Of a DNA stretch of 64,000 bases, positions 32,870 through 41,314 are shown one piece after another. This DNA is from CBDIDH01 sp965277595. Its GTDB lineage: Bacteria > Planctomycetota > Planctomycetia > Isosphaerales > Isosphaeraceae. Made by a program: the position numbers and the translations under genes. The stretch's first letter is position 1. Each line of letters opens with the position of its first letter. The stretch spans positions 1,364,001 to 1,428,000 of the forward strand of contig CBDIDH010000002.1 of assembly GCA_965277595.1 (NCBI GenBank), in the 5' to 3' direction. The notes beneath the pieces were generated by a model that saw only the letters and a list, made by a program, of their open reading frames with translations, was not told where the DNA came from and did not search any database.

Positions 32870-33685
32870 TTACCAACGGCTGGGGATGGGTTCGCCGCCG
32901 GCGATCGTTGAGAGGCTTTCAAAGACTTTCGGGTGGATCGTGCCGCGAAGGAAGCGGACCGAGCCGTCGGCAAGGGCGACATTCGCGCCGCCGGGGTGAT
33001 ATCCGCCGAACGGGCGGTTCGGGCCGAAATAGGGACGCGTCCCCGGATCAACGCCGCGGACGCTGGTGGAACCGCCCGCCATCCAGGGACCGGGGTCGCG
33101 GCGGGTCTCGGCGAGAATCAACGTCTGCGAGGTGCCGTCGGTGATCTCCGAAAGGCGGGTAACCCGGTCGTAGCCAAAGACCCCGGCGCGAACGTGTCCG
33201 GCGGGAAGGGTCGGGGCATCACTGCCGAGTCCGGCGATTCCGACGTAGGTCAGCGGTAACGGCCGGGTCTTCGTCAATGAGGCCGGGTCATCGGGGCAAC
33301 TTGTCCAGCTAAACGTGTCGGCCGGGGTCATGCCGACGAAGGTGATGTTGCCGTCCGCCACGATCTTTGGCGGCCAGTTCACGGGGTCATCCCAGGCCCT
33401 TGAGCGGTCAACCTGAAGCGAGACCCCGGAGCCGGTCAGCCAGGCGAAGCAGACGACCGGCCAGCCGAGCCTTCGTTCCGGCGGCAGGGCAGGGTTTGGC
33501 AGAGTCCCGACGGGGAATGAGCCACTCTCGGAATGATAGTTGTGCAAGGCGACCACGGCCCACTTGAGGTGGCAGACGCACTCCGACCGCCTCGCCGCTT
33601 CTCGCGCCGCTTCGACCGCCCGGACGAACCAGACGCCGATGGGAACCAACAGGAGCAACCCGCAGGCAAGCAAGACGCGTTTCAT
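32870..33685 (-). CDS. DUF1559 protein without the pilin-type cleavage motif
   Basis: A 271-residue DUF1559 relative. It keeps AAREAARRSECVCHLKWAVVALHNYHSESGSFP at the N-terminus, DGTSQTLILAETR in the middle, and HPGGANVALADGSVRFLRGTIHPKVFESLSTIAGGEPIPSRW at the end. The prepilin motif GFTLIE is absent; instead there is a plain membrane anchor (VLLACGLLLLVPIGVWFV). It is therefore probably not processed by prepilin peptidase and stays anchored. Confidence 0.85.
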   Translation of the reverse strand: MKRVLLACGLLLLVPIGVWFVRAVEAAREAARRSECVCHLKWAVVALHNYHSESGSFPVGTLPNPALPPERRLGWPVVCFAWLTGSGVSLQVDRSRAWDDPVNWPPKIVADGNITFVGMTPADTFSWTSCPDDPASLTKTRPLPLTYVGIAGLGSDAPTLPAGHVRAGVFGYDRVTRLSEITDGTSQTLILAETRRDPGPWMAGGSTSVRGVDPGTRPYFGPNRPFGGYHPGGANVALADGSVRFLRGTIHPKVFESLSTIAGGEPIPSRW

Positions 33686-33717
33686 GTCGAGGGTTGCCTC
33701 CCAGTCGCGAGGTCAAG

Positions 33718-35154
33718 TCAGACAGTCTCGTGGATCGGTTCAGCGAGGGGGTCGGGTGTGTTGACGGCCTTCGCCGGGTCGGCCCGGCGGCCGACGCCGA
33801 GAACAACGATGATCGTGGCGGAGATGGTCATCGAGACGCTCAGAAGGAGGATGCCGTTCTGGAACGATCCGGTCGCTTTCTCGATCCAGCCGAGCAGGTA
33901 GGTGCCAAAGCCGCCGCCAAGGTTTCCCACGGAGTTGATCATGCCGATGCTTCCCGCCGCGGCCGAGGAGGTCAAAAAGAGGCTCGGCAGCGACCAGAAG
34001 GCCGGGAGATACGCTTTCAGGCCGGTCATCGCCAGCGTGAAGAGGAGGACCGTGAGCCAGAGCCGGCCAGGGCTCAGGACGGCGAGGGCCAGGGCCACCG
34101 CGCCCAGGTAAATCGGGATCGCGGCATGAAGCCTGCGCTCCTGGAAATGGTCGGAACTCCAACTGATCGCGAGTTGCCCGATCAAGGACCCGATCGGCGG
34201 AATGATCACGAGGAAAGAGATGTTTTGCGGCGAGAGACCGTACCAGCTCTGAATGATCGACGGCAGGAAGAATTCGACCCCGTAGTTGCCCGTCACGACG
34301 AAGAAATAAGCCGCCGTGAGCATCAAGACCTTCGGATGCCGGAGCGCCTGCAAGACGGTCATGTGGTGGCTGGCGTCGTGCCCGGCCTTTTCGCTGGCAA
34401 GCTCGCGTTCCATCGCCTCGCTTTCTTCAGGGCTCAGCCATTTTGCCTGCGAGGGCCGGTCGGTCAGGATCAGCAAGACGAGCACACCCAGGATCACCGC
34501 GGGAAGGCCCCAGAAGATGAAAGCCACCTGCCAGCCTTGCAGGCCGAAGAGTTCCGGCCGCCCCTCGGTGCCGATCTTGAGCAACTGGCCAGAGATGGGA
34601 GGCCCGATAAACTGCGCGATCGGCGTGGCGATGAAGAAATAGGCGAGTGCCCGGGCGCGGTCGCGGCGGGGGAACCAGTGGGTCAGATAGACGATCACCC
34701 CAGGGAAAAAGCCCGCCTCGGCCAGACCGAGCAAAAAGCGGATGAAATAGAATTGATACTCGCTGACGTTGAGCGACTGACCGAAGAGTCGGCCCGTTCC
34801 CTCGATCAAGGGGCCGATGACCGGCCAGCGGACGCCCACGAAGGCGGTCGCCGCGGCGATCAGGCCCCAGGTCACCATGATCCGGCAGAACCACTTGCGG
34901 GCGCTCCACTTCTCGACCATCAACGTGCCGGGGATCTCCAGCAGGAAATAGCCGACGAAGAAGCAGATCCCCATCGCGAACCCGAAAACCTTGTTGTCGA
35001 AGGCCGGGATGTCCTTCTGCATCGTCAGCTTGACGAAGCCGACGTTGGCGCGATCCACATAGGCGACGATGTAGCAGACGAAGAGGATCGGCAAGAGCCG
35101 GAAATACGCCTTTGTCCGGGCGCGGTCCAGCGCGGTCGGCGGGGAGATCGACAT
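33718..35154 (-). CDS. MFS transporter of the anion:cation symporter group
   Basis: A 478-residue major facilitator protein with twelve predicted helices. CYIVAYVDRANVGFVKLTM near the start, then GYFLLEIPGTLMVEKWSARKWFCRIMVTWG and RFLLGLAEAGFFPGVIVYLTHWFPRRDRARA, are typical of the ACS family (hexuronate, tartrate, phthalate and related organic anions, proton symport). ATG 35154 is the family start; the frame upstream runs into a repeat element. The substrate cannot be read from the sequence. A type A element stands upstream, between this gene and the divergent retropepsin gene. Confidence 0.9.
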   Translation of the reverse strand: MSISPPTALDRARTKAYFRLLPILFVCYIVAYVDRANVGFVKLTMQKDIPAFDNKVFGFAMGICFFVGYFLLEIPGTLMVEKWSARKWFCRIMVTWGLIAAATAFVGVRWPVIGPLIEGTGRLFGQSLNVSEYQFYFIRFLLGLAEAGFFPGVIVYLTHWFPRRDRARALAYFFIATPIAQFIGPPISGQLLKIGTEGRPELFGLQGWQVAFIFWGLPAVILGVLVLLILTDRPSQAKWLSPEESEAMERELASEKAGHDASHHMTVLQALRHPKVLMLTAAYFFVVTGNYGVEFFLPSIIQSWYGLSPQNISFLVIIPPIGSLIGQLAISWSSDHFQERRLHAAIPIYLGAVALALAVLSPGRLWLTVLLFTLAMTGLKAYLPAFWSLPSLFLTSSAAAGSIGMINSVGNLGGGFGTYLLGWIEKATGSFQNGILLLSVSMTISATIIVVLGVGRRADPAKAVNTPDPLAEPIHETV

Positions 35155-35283
35155 GGATCGGCGCTCGCTCGAAATCTCTGGGTCGAATTCATCAAAGGTG
35201 GGGAGAGCGTCGGCCGACTCGCATCGGCCGTCTTTGCCCTCGCGCAACGAGGGTAACGCGCGCCGGTTAGACAGGCAAACCCC

Positions 35284-35401
35284 TGGCGATCCAGGAGAAT
35301 GGCAAAGTCGGTCTCTTCGATGACCAATGGCCGATGACCAATGGCCAAAAAGCGAAATTCCTCGGTCATCGGGACTTTGCAATCCTCTCGCTTGGCGATC
35401 C
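35284..35401. repeat. Type A palindromic element with 9-bp flanking direct repeats
   Basis: TGGCGATCC occurs at 35284-35292 and 35393-35401. Inside are AGGAGAATGGCAAAGTC (35293-35309) and GACTTTGCAATCCTC (35373-35387) as inverted ends, and GATGACCAATGG CCGATGACC with a degenerate complement in the centre. The flanking repeats fit a target-site duplication. The rest of the gap 35155-35611 shows no gene. Confidence 0.85.
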
Positions 35402-35611
35402 GCGAATGTCCTATCTGTTTCCGAGGAGGCGGGGCGATCAAAAGGATTTTTTCCAGGTCAAAGGAATGAGAAGGCAAGAGAAGCGGCCCGAAAAGGCTTG
35501 TGTATTGCGGTAGACCGGCCTCGACGCCTTGGGTGATAATGACCTTTGAGAACAGATCACCGCCCGATCGGCGACCGTCCCCAATTGACGACGATGAGGC
35601 AGACGCTTCCC

Positions 35612-36511
35612 ATGAACCGAAGGCTCACGAGGCTCGGAGTCGGGCTCGGGCTCGGCCTGGCTCTGTCGCTGGTGGCGACCCCCGGCGCGAATGCCGCCGA
35701 TCCCGATGTCGGCCGGTCGTACCGCGTTCCTTACCGGCTGACCGATACGAACCACTTTCTCGTCCGCGTGCGAATCAACGGCAAGGGGCCGTTTAACTTT
35801 CTCGTCGACACCGGAGCCCCCGCGCTCTACGTCGCCACCGAGACCGCCAAGAAAGTCGGCCTCAAAACCGACGACGGCGAATTCTGGACCCCCGTGACCC
35901 GGCTCGACTTCGAGGGCGGGGCGACACTCCGCAACATGAAAGCGCGGGTTGAAGACCCGTTTCAACTCGTCGGCATGAACGCCCTGGGACTCCCCGGCGC
36001 GTCGATTGACGGCATCCTCGGATACACCGCGCTGGCCCGGTTTCGGATCGCGCTCGACCCGACCGACGACCGGATGACCTGGACCCGGCTCGCGTTCGAA
36101 CCGGCCGACCCCGTTGCCCCGCCTCGCCGAAAGGCAGGCGCTCCGCAGGCCGACGGCGTCCAGGCGATGAACGCTCTCGGGCCGATCGCCAAGTTCGCCG
36201 CCGCTCTTGTCGGCAAGCAGCCCGAAGACGAGTTGATCCCGCGCGGCTTCCTCGGCCTGGAACTGATCGAAGGACCCGGCAAGAACGAGGTCCGGGTCGC
36301 CCGGGTTCTCGCCGGCTCACCCGCGGCGCGGGCCGGCGTCCGCGACGGCGACCGCCTCGTCCGTGTCGCCGGCCACGAGGTCGCCAGTCTCAAGGATGCG
36401 CACAAGGCTGTTGCCGAGGTCAAGGCGGGCGATTCCGTCGCCCTGGCCGTCCGTCACGATGGCGAGACGGCCGACCGCCCCCTGAACGTCACCGCCGGGG
36501 AGGGTTTCTAA
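35612..36511 (+). CDS. Exported retropepsin-like protein with PDZ domain (copy 1)
   Basis: A 299-residue protein with a signal peptide (LGVGLGLGLALSLVATPGANA). A single-domain aspartic protease region follows: GPFNFLVDTGAPALYVA holds the catalytic Asp-Thr-Gly, and IDGILGYTALARFRIALD the second conserved strand. A C-terminal PDZ domain (about 205-299: GFLGLEL, VLAGSPAARAGVRDGDRLVRVAG) is appended. Such proteins may act as dimeric envelope proteases. ATG 35612 gives a clean leader; ATG 35594 is an alternative. It is followed after two bases by a paralog in the same operon. Confidence 0.82.
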   Translation: MNRRLTRLGVGLGLGLALSLVATPGANAADPDVGRSYRVPYRLTDTNHFLVRVRINGKGPFNFLVDTGAPALYVATETAKKVGLKTDDGEFWTPVTRLDFEGGATLRNMKARVEDPFQLVGMNALGLPGASIDGILGYTALARFRIALDPTDDRMTWTRLAFEPADPVAPPRRKAGAPQADGVQAMNALGPIAKFAAALVGKQPEDELIPRGFLGLELIEGPGKNEVRVARVLAGSPAARAGVRDGDRLVRVAGHEVASLKDAHKAVAEVKAGDSVALAVRHDGETADRPLNVTAGEGF

Positions 36512-36513
36512 AG

Positions 36514-37398
36514 ATGACCTTGACCTCATTGACTCCTCTCATGCTGCGACGCTCGGCCCTGATCCTGGCCTTTCTCGCCGCCGGTCCGCTCGCGACGGCC
36601 AGGGCCGACGACGCGGCTCAGGCCGTTGCCGCAAAGGAAAAAGAAAAGAAAGGGGTCGTGCCGTTCGAGATGCTGGCGTCGAATCATATGATGGTTCGTG
36701 CCAAGATCAACGGCAAGGGGCCTTTTCGGTTGATCTTTGACCTCGGGGCGCCCATCACGCTGCTGAGCAACAAGGCGGCGGAGGCGTCGGGCGCGGTGAA
36801 GCAGGACGCGCCCAAGTCGTTCCTCTTCTCGATGCGCGGCGAGGCGGCGGTTGAGACCCTGGAGGTCGGCGGACTGTCGGCGAAGAATCTGCCGGTCATC
36901 GTCCTCGACCACCCGGCCTTGAAGGCGCTTGGCGGTCTCTTTGGCGGGCCGCTTGATGGGATCATCGGGTTCACCTTCTTCGCCCGGTACAAGACGACGA
37001 TTGACTACCAGGCGCGCGAGATGACCTTTGAACCGGTCGATTTCAAGATGCGCGACCTTCTGAAAGACCTGCCCGACCGCCTCGCCGGTCCGAAGATAGC
37101 CCGGCAACGCGTGCTCGCGCCGGCCGGGGTCTTTGGCCTGACTGTCGCCGAGGCGGCCGAGAACCCGCTCGATGCCCCTGGGGTGACGATCGTCTCGGTC
37201 CTCGCCGGTTCCCCGGCCGAGGCCGCCGGCCTGAAGCCGGGCGACGTCCTGACCTCGCTCGACGGCCGATGGACCGCGTCGGTAGCCGACACCTTTGCCG
37301 CCGCCTCGGCCGCCGGTCCGGGGCGGGCGATTGCCGCCGTGGTCGTCCGTGACGGCGCGGAGATGACGCTCAAGGTCGTGCCGAGGGACGGGATCTGA
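36514..37398 (+). CDS. Exported retropepsin-like protein with PDZ domain (copy 2, DLG)
   Basis: A 294-residue tandem paralog of the preceding gene with the same layout: signal peptide (ALILAFLAAGPLATARA), retropepsin-like core and PDZ domain (VSVLAGSPAEAAGLKPGDVLTSLDG). The active-site triplet reads Asp-Leu-Gly (FRLIFDLGAPITLLS) instead of Asp-Thr/Ser-Gly, so the hydroxyl of the usual fireman's grip is missing and activity is doubtful. The start follows the previous stop by two bases, and its own stop overlaps the next start (TGATG). The three genes form one transcription unit. Confidence 0.82.
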   Translation: MTLTSLTPLMLRRSALILAFLAAGPLATARADDAAQAVAAKEKEKKGVVPFEMLASNHMMVRAKINGKGPFRLIFDLGAPITLLSNKAAEASGAVKQDAPKSFLFSMRGEAAVETLEVGGLSAKNLPVIVLDHPALKALGGLFGGPLDGIIGFTFFARYKTTIDYQAREMTFEPVDFKMRDLLKDLPDRLAGPKIARQRVLAPAGVFGLTVAEAAENPLDAPGVTIVSVLAGSPAEAAGLKPGDVLTSLDGRWTASVADTFAAASAAGPGRAIAAVVVRDGAEMTLKVVPRDGI

Positions 37399-38543
37399 TG
37401 GCCGCGGGCGACAATGGTCCTGGTCCTGGCCTCGTTCTCGTCAACGGCCCGGCGAATTCGGTGCAAGGGCCGAGGGCCCGCGCTCTTTTTGGCGACGCGG
37501 CGCGGCTTGTTTTCAAGGAACGCGGCCGAATCGGATCGATCGCCTCGTTCTGGTCGGCTCTGCGGGCGCAGCGGGGCGGCTGGGTTTACTGCATTGACCT
37601 CGGCATTCCCGCCGCGCCCCTCGTGGCGCTCCGAAAACGGCTCGGCGGCGGCTTCCGGCTGATCTACGAGATCGGCGACCCGGCCCGGCCTCTTCTCGAA
37701 GCCCAACGACGGGCCTGGTGGGAAGTCGCCGCGGCCGATCGGATCGACCGCCGCCTCCCCGCGCGGGCCGACCGCCTGGTCTTTCGCGGCTCGTACCTGG
37801 CCGACTACTTCCGGTCGATCGCCCCGAACGAAACGCTTCCCCCCTGGATCTGGCTTCCCGACGGGGCGGACATGGCCGTCTTCTCGCCCCGACGCGATGA
37901 CCCTCGCGTCGCCGACCTCCGCCAACGCCACGGCCTCGACGGTTCTTTCGTCGTCGGCCTCGTGGGCAACATTCATTTCAACCCCGACTTCAACCTCTTT
38001 TACGGCTGGGAACTCGCCGAGGCCCTGGCGCACCTGCCCGCCGAGACCGATCGGCCGATCGTCGGCGTGGTCGTTGGCGACGGCCCCGGCCGCGCAGTAC
38101 TGGAAGCCGCGCGTGATCGGCTTGGCCTTGGCGATCGCCTCAAGCTGATCGGTCGGGTTCCGCATGACGAGGTTCCGCTCTGGATGAACGTTTTCGACGT
38201 GGGCCTGTCGACCCAGACGGACGACCCCGTCGGCTGGGGTCGGACGACGGCCAAGCTTCCTGAATACCTCGGCTGCGGAACGGTTGTCGTCTGCACCGAC
38301 GTCGGCGAGGCTCACCGCTGGCTCACGCCCCTCGGCCAGACCCTTCCCTATCAGGGGATGCGCGACGCGAGTTATCCCGCCCGGCTTGCCGACCGCCTCT
38401 TGGCGCTCGCCCGGACCGACCTCGATTCGCTCCGCCTTCAGAACCGCGCGCTGGCGCTTCGCCTCTTTGACTACGACGTCTTGCGTCCCCAGGCCGCGGC
38501 CTTCGTGACCACATCGCATCTCGCCGAGATGTCTCCCGCCTGA
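37398..38543 (+). CDS. GT-B glycosyltransferase (GT4-like)
   Basis: A 381-residue glycosyltransferase group 1 protein. The C-terminal donor-binding half shows VVGLVGNIHFNPD, VVVGDGPGRAVLEAARDRLGLGDRLKLIGRVPHDEVPLWMNVFDVGLSTQT and the sugar-nucleotide segment AKLPEYLGCGTVVVCTDVGEA. The N-terminal half is less conserved (VYCIDLGIPAAPLVALRKRLG). It probably acts at the cytoplasmic membrane face in surface glycan or lipid synthesis. The start overlaps the upstream stop by one base, so it is translationally coupled to the retropepsin-PDZ genes, an unusual partnership. Confidence 0.88.
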   Translation: MAAGDNGPGPGLVLVNGPANSVQGPRARALFGDAARLVFKERGRIGSIASFWSALRAQRGGWVYCIDLGIPAAPLVALRKRLGGGFRLIYEIGDPARPLLEAQRRAWWEVAAADRIDRRLPARADRLVFRGSYLADYFRSIAPNETLPPWIWLPDGADMAVFSPRRDDPRVADLRQRHGLDGSFVVGLVGNIHFNPDFNLFYGWELAEALAHLPAETDRPIVGVVVGDGPGRAVLEAARDRLGLGDRLKLIGRVPHDEVPLWMNVFDVGLSTQTDDPVGWGRTTAKLPEYLGCGTVVVCTDVGEAHRWLTPLGQTLPYQGMRDASYPARLADRLLALARTDLDSLRLQNRALALRLFDYDVLRPQAAAFVTTSHLAEMSPA

Positions 38544-38862
38544 TCTGACCGGATTTCCAGGGGTCTGGCCTCGCGTTTTCCAAACGCGTCCATTCCCTGA
38601 TGGAAACTCCTTGTCTTCAATCACTTTCCGTCGTCGTTTCGCGGAATGATTCTGAGGCGATTGCTCGCGCCGGGGATCGGCCGGCGAGGAAATCGGCAGG
38701 ACACTTATTGCAGGCGCCTCGATGGTAAGTCTCGGAGGGGCATGGGGATCGGCGGCCGGCTCTCGGCGCACCTGGGCCTCCGGGGTTCGTCGAAGGAGAG
38801 GGAATGAGCGCGCCAGACCTGTCTCGGGTCGCGCCGCGGGACCTGTGCGAGGGCCGCCCGCG
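38544..38862. other. Gap with a possible 20-codon leader ORF
   Basis: ATG 38804, directly after GGAGAGGGA, opens a 20-codon frame (MSAPDLSRVAPRDLCEGRPR) whose TGA (38864-38866) overlaps the next gene's ATG as ATGA. Otherwise nothing is recognised. Confidence 0.35.
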
Positions 38863-39279
38863 ATGAGTGCCAATGCGATCTCAAATGCACGCCTGGCCGT
38901 GGCCAACCTGGTCCAGGGAGTCAATTTTCTCAAACGATCCCGGTCGGGCAAGGTCGAACTGACAGCGCCCGGCGGTGTCGCCGGGCTGATCCGAGGGCTA
39001 TTTCAGCGGCGGGCTTCGGATCGGGTTCAACCCGAGACCAGTCTGCGCGACGCCCTGGCCCGCAACAAGGCCGCCCGCGAACGGTTTGAACGGGTCCTTG
39101 CCCAGACGATTGTTCCCGAAGAGGCCACGCGACGCGCCGCCTGGCTGCGGCAGACCCGCCTGGCGATGCGGGAACTCGTCGACCTGCTTGCCGAACTGGA
39201 AGGGCCGACGGTTGCGAATCCCCCGTTGATCCAGCAGCCGTCCAGTCGGCCGCAACCGAAAGGGGGGGGCCATGAGTGA
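38863..39279 (+). CDS. Small helical hypothetical protein, first of three overlapping genes
   Basis: A 138-residue protein starting MSANAISNARLAVANLVQGV. It is helical and basic (RNKAARERFERVLAQ, EATRRAAWLRQTRLAMRELVDLLAELE), with no membrane segment. GAGGG lies eight bases upstream. Its stop overlaps the next start by eight bases. The family is not recognised. The overlapping arrangement with two membrane-type proteins suggests a small complex. Confidence 0.55.
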   Translation: MSANAISNARLAVANLVQGVNFLKRSRSGKVELTAPGGVAGLIRGLFQRRASDRVQPETSLRDALARNKAARERFERVLAQTIVPEEATRRAAWLRQTRLAMRELVDLLAELEGPTVANPPLIQQPSSRPQPKGGGHE

Positions 39280-39688
39280 TCGCGGCCTTCGCCGAGCCCT
39301 CTTCTTCGCCAACATGGTGATCGTGGCCGTCTCCGTGATGGTCGCGCAGGGGCTCTGGAGCGTCCTCGCGGGACGGAACCCGGCGCCGGTCTTGCCGACG
39401 GCGCTGAAGGTGATCACCGCGGCACTCTGGGTCGTGGCCGCGATCCGGTTCCGATCGGCCTTGACGTCTTGCCGGTACTGGAGGCCGACCGACCGCGCCG
39501 CTTCCGCTTCCGCTTCCGACCCGACCGCGTTGAAGGCTCGCCCGCCGACGCCGAGGCCGCCCGAAACCCAGGCTCGCGGGCGGGAGCAAGCGTTCTTTCA
39601 AGATCAATGGCTTATCGAAAAGGCCGATGCCCGTCGAGAGCCACGCGATACTCGCGACGACCTGGAGGCCAGACCGTGCCGGACCTGA
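39272..39688 (+). CDS. Small two-helix membrane protein, second of three overlapping genes
   Basis: A 138-residue protein with two hydrophobic segments (LFFANMVIVAVSVMVAQGLWSVLAG and LPTALKVITAALWVVAAIRF), then a polar Pro/Arg-rich tail (about 75-138) that looks disordered. It overlaps the gene before by 8 bases and the gene after by 13. No family recognised. The second half of the tail may exist mainly because the frame is shared with intergenic DNA. Confidence 0.5.
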   Translation: MSDRGLRRALFFANMVIVAVSVMVAQGLWSVLAGRNPAPVLPTALKVITAALWVVAAIRFRSALTSCRYWRPTDRAASASASDPTALKARPPTPRPPETQARGREQAFFQDQWLIEKADARREPRDTRDDLEARPCRT

Positions 39689-40017
39689 TCAAGCTTCTTC
39701 CCGACGGCGCCAGCGCGGTGGCCGTGATCTTTGTGGTCATGCTCTTTCTCAAGCAGCAGGACCGGATCAACCTCATGCTCGAATCGATCACCAAGGGCTT
39801 CAACGACCAGGTCTTTGAGAGCCAGAAGGCGTTTCAGGATCAGATCCTTCGCCTCGCCCGCCAGCAGGGCGATAACCAGAAGCTTTACCAGGACCAGATT
39901 CAATCGCTGATTGACGCCCACATCAAGGTTTCGCGCGAGACGATCCTTGCGCTGAAGTCCTTGGAAGGCTCGCTCAAGGACGCCCGGGACCGCGGTCACA
40001 TCAAGGCGGGCCATTAG
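39676..40017 (+). CDS. Small membrane-anchored coiled-coil protein, third of three
   Basis: A 113-residue protein from GTG 39676, with GGAGG seven bases ahead and a 13-base overlap with the previous gene. One N-terminal membrane helix (GASAVAVIFVVMLFLK) is followed by a long amphipathic helix (QQDRINLMLESITKGFNDQVFESQKAFQDQILRLARQQGDNQKLYQDQIQSLIDAHIKVSRE) typical of a coiled coil. The layout resembles holin-accessory or phage-like spanin proteins, or a membrane scaffold. The longer frame from 39469 is rejected. Confidence 0.6.
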   Translation: MPDLIKLLPDGASAVAVIFVVMLFLKQQDRINLMLESITKGFNDQVFESQKAFQDQILRLARQQGDNQKLYQDQIQSLIDAHIKVSRETILALKSLEGSLKDARDRGHIKAGH

Positions 40018-40039
40018 CAGAGCAGGATGGGAAGGACTT

Positions 40040-40154
40040 GCTGGTTTGAGGACCGAGGACCGAATCATTCCGTAAATTGGTCATCAGGGTTGTTGCGGAA
40101 CAGCCGGAAGGTCTCAAGGGCAAAGGACAAAGGGCAAAGGAAAGAACTGCCCTT
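40040..40154. repeat. Left half of a composite palindrome split by IS630
   Basis: GAGGACCGAGGACC, then TTGGTCATCAGGGTTGTTGCGG, CTCAAGG and heptamers GGGCAAA, GGACAAA, GGGCAAA (40118-40138). Its complement, with GCAACAACCC and CTTGAG, is found on the far side of the insertion element (41378-41475). Confidence 0.8.
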
Positions 40155-40160
40155 AGTGGT

Positions 40161-40754
40161 TCATCCGGCAATTGCCCTGATTCCTGGCACGGCGGCGATT
40201 CCCGGCTGACGGCGAGCCCGATGACGTCGTCGCCGCCCCCACACGAACGGATGACGATGCTTGTTCCAGTAGGCCGTCGCCGCCGCGACCGCCTGGACGA
40301 TCTCCTCCCATGTCTCGAACCGCCGACCCTTCAACGCCAGCGACCGCGGCACCTTCCACCACGGCTCGATCAGGTTGAGATACGCCGCGTACTTCGGCTG
40401 GAACACGAACTCCCAACGCGGATGAGCCAGGCTGAACAGCAGCACATCGGGGGCACGGTGCGCGTTCAGGTTGTCGACCACCGCGTAGACCCGCTCGCAC
40501 TCCGCGGGCAGCCAGGCGTCGGCTTTCTCCAGGAAGTCCACCCAGCTGGCCGTGGTCCGGCCACCGTAGGGGGCCGTGAACACCTCACCCGTCGCGGGAC
40601 GGAATGCCCCAAAGATGTAGCCCTTGCCCCGCCGACCGTAGTCCGCCTCCTGCCTGGCCCGCCCGGCGGGCTTGGGTTGCCCCCGCTCGTCCGTGCCGGG
40701 ATCGGCATGAACCAGTCGCGACCCACGGAAGCTCTTGGCCGACTCCGGCCCCAT
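40161..40754 (-). CDS. IS630 transposase, frame B (DDE catalytic part)
   Basis: The catalytic RNase H-like domain. Read through from frame A by a -1 shift, it supplies VVVCLDEMGPES (first Asp), VYAVVDNLNAHRA (second Asp) and LNLIEPWWKVPRSLALKGRRF (Glu). The DDE triad is complete only in the frameshifted product, because the first Asp lies before the ATG at 40754. It ends TGA at 40161, inside the left inverted repeat. The shift is either programmed at the A6G run or an inactivating mutation. Confidence 0.88.
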   Translation of the reverse strand: MGPESAKSFRGSRLVHADPGTDERGQPKPAGRARQEADYGRRGKGYIFGAFRPATGEVFTAPYGGRTTASWVDFLEKADAWLPAECERVYAVVDNLNAHRAPDVLLFSLAHPRWEFVFQPKYAAYLNLIEPWWKVPRSLALKGRRFETWEEIVQAVAAATAYWNKHRHPFVWGRRRRHRARRQPGIAAVPGIRAIAG

Positions 40755-40771
40755 CTCATCCAGGCAGACGA

Positions 40772-41314
40772 CTACCGAGCCGTCGGGCGGGGCCGTGTAG
40801 AGTTCGGTGATGACCCCCTTTTTTCGGCGAAGTCGGGATCAACCCGCTCGCCGAACCACGTCTCCTGTTGGCGCCAGCGAAGGCCCTCCTCGACGAGGAT
40901 CTCGCTGATGCGACTCCGCTTCATGGCCAGGGCCTTCTGCTCGCCGAGGTACACCTGGAGGCGGTCCATCGTCCAGCAGGCGAAGGGAAGGCCCAGCGAC
41001 TGCGGGTCGGTCAAGGCGGTGGCGATGACCTCGGCCCGCTGCTCGGCGGAGTAGGTCGGTGGCCGGCCGGAGCGGCGGAGTTCTTCGAGGCCCGCGAGGC
41101 CGTGATCGTTGAAACGGCGGATCCAGGCATAGACGGTGGGCCGCGAGCATCCCTGCTCCGCTGCGATGACGGGAGCGGACTGCCCCTTGGCGGCGGCCTG
41201 GATGATCCGAGCGCGTTCGACCGATCGAACCGGGGCGGTACGCGACTGGATGAGGGCGGCGATCGCCTTGTCTTCTTCGGGGGTCATGGGACGCAGATAG
41301 ACGCGGGCGGCCAT
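40772..41314 (-). CDS. IS630 transposase, frame A (helix-turn-helix part)
   Basis: One hundred and eighty codons from ATG 41314. The start MAARVYLRPMTPEEDKAIAALIQS leads into paired helix-turn-helix domains (GQSAPVIAAEQGCSRPTVYAWIRRFNDHGLAGL), then the linker and WTMDRLQVYLGEQKALAMKRSRISEILVEEGLRWR. This part binds the element ends. After DPDFAEK the frame leaves the family sequence at a run of six A followed by G (minus strand, 40824-40818); moving one base back joins it to frame B. Confidence 0.88.
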   Translation of the reverse strand: MAARVYLRPMTPEEDKAIAALIQSRTAPVRSVERARIIQAAAKGQSAPVIAAEQGCSRPTVYAWIRRFNDHGLAGLEELRRSGRPPTYSAEQRAEVIATALTDPQSLGLPFACWTMDRLQVYLGEQKALAMKRSRISEILVEEGLRWRQQETWFGERVDPDFAEKRGSSPNSTRPRPTAR

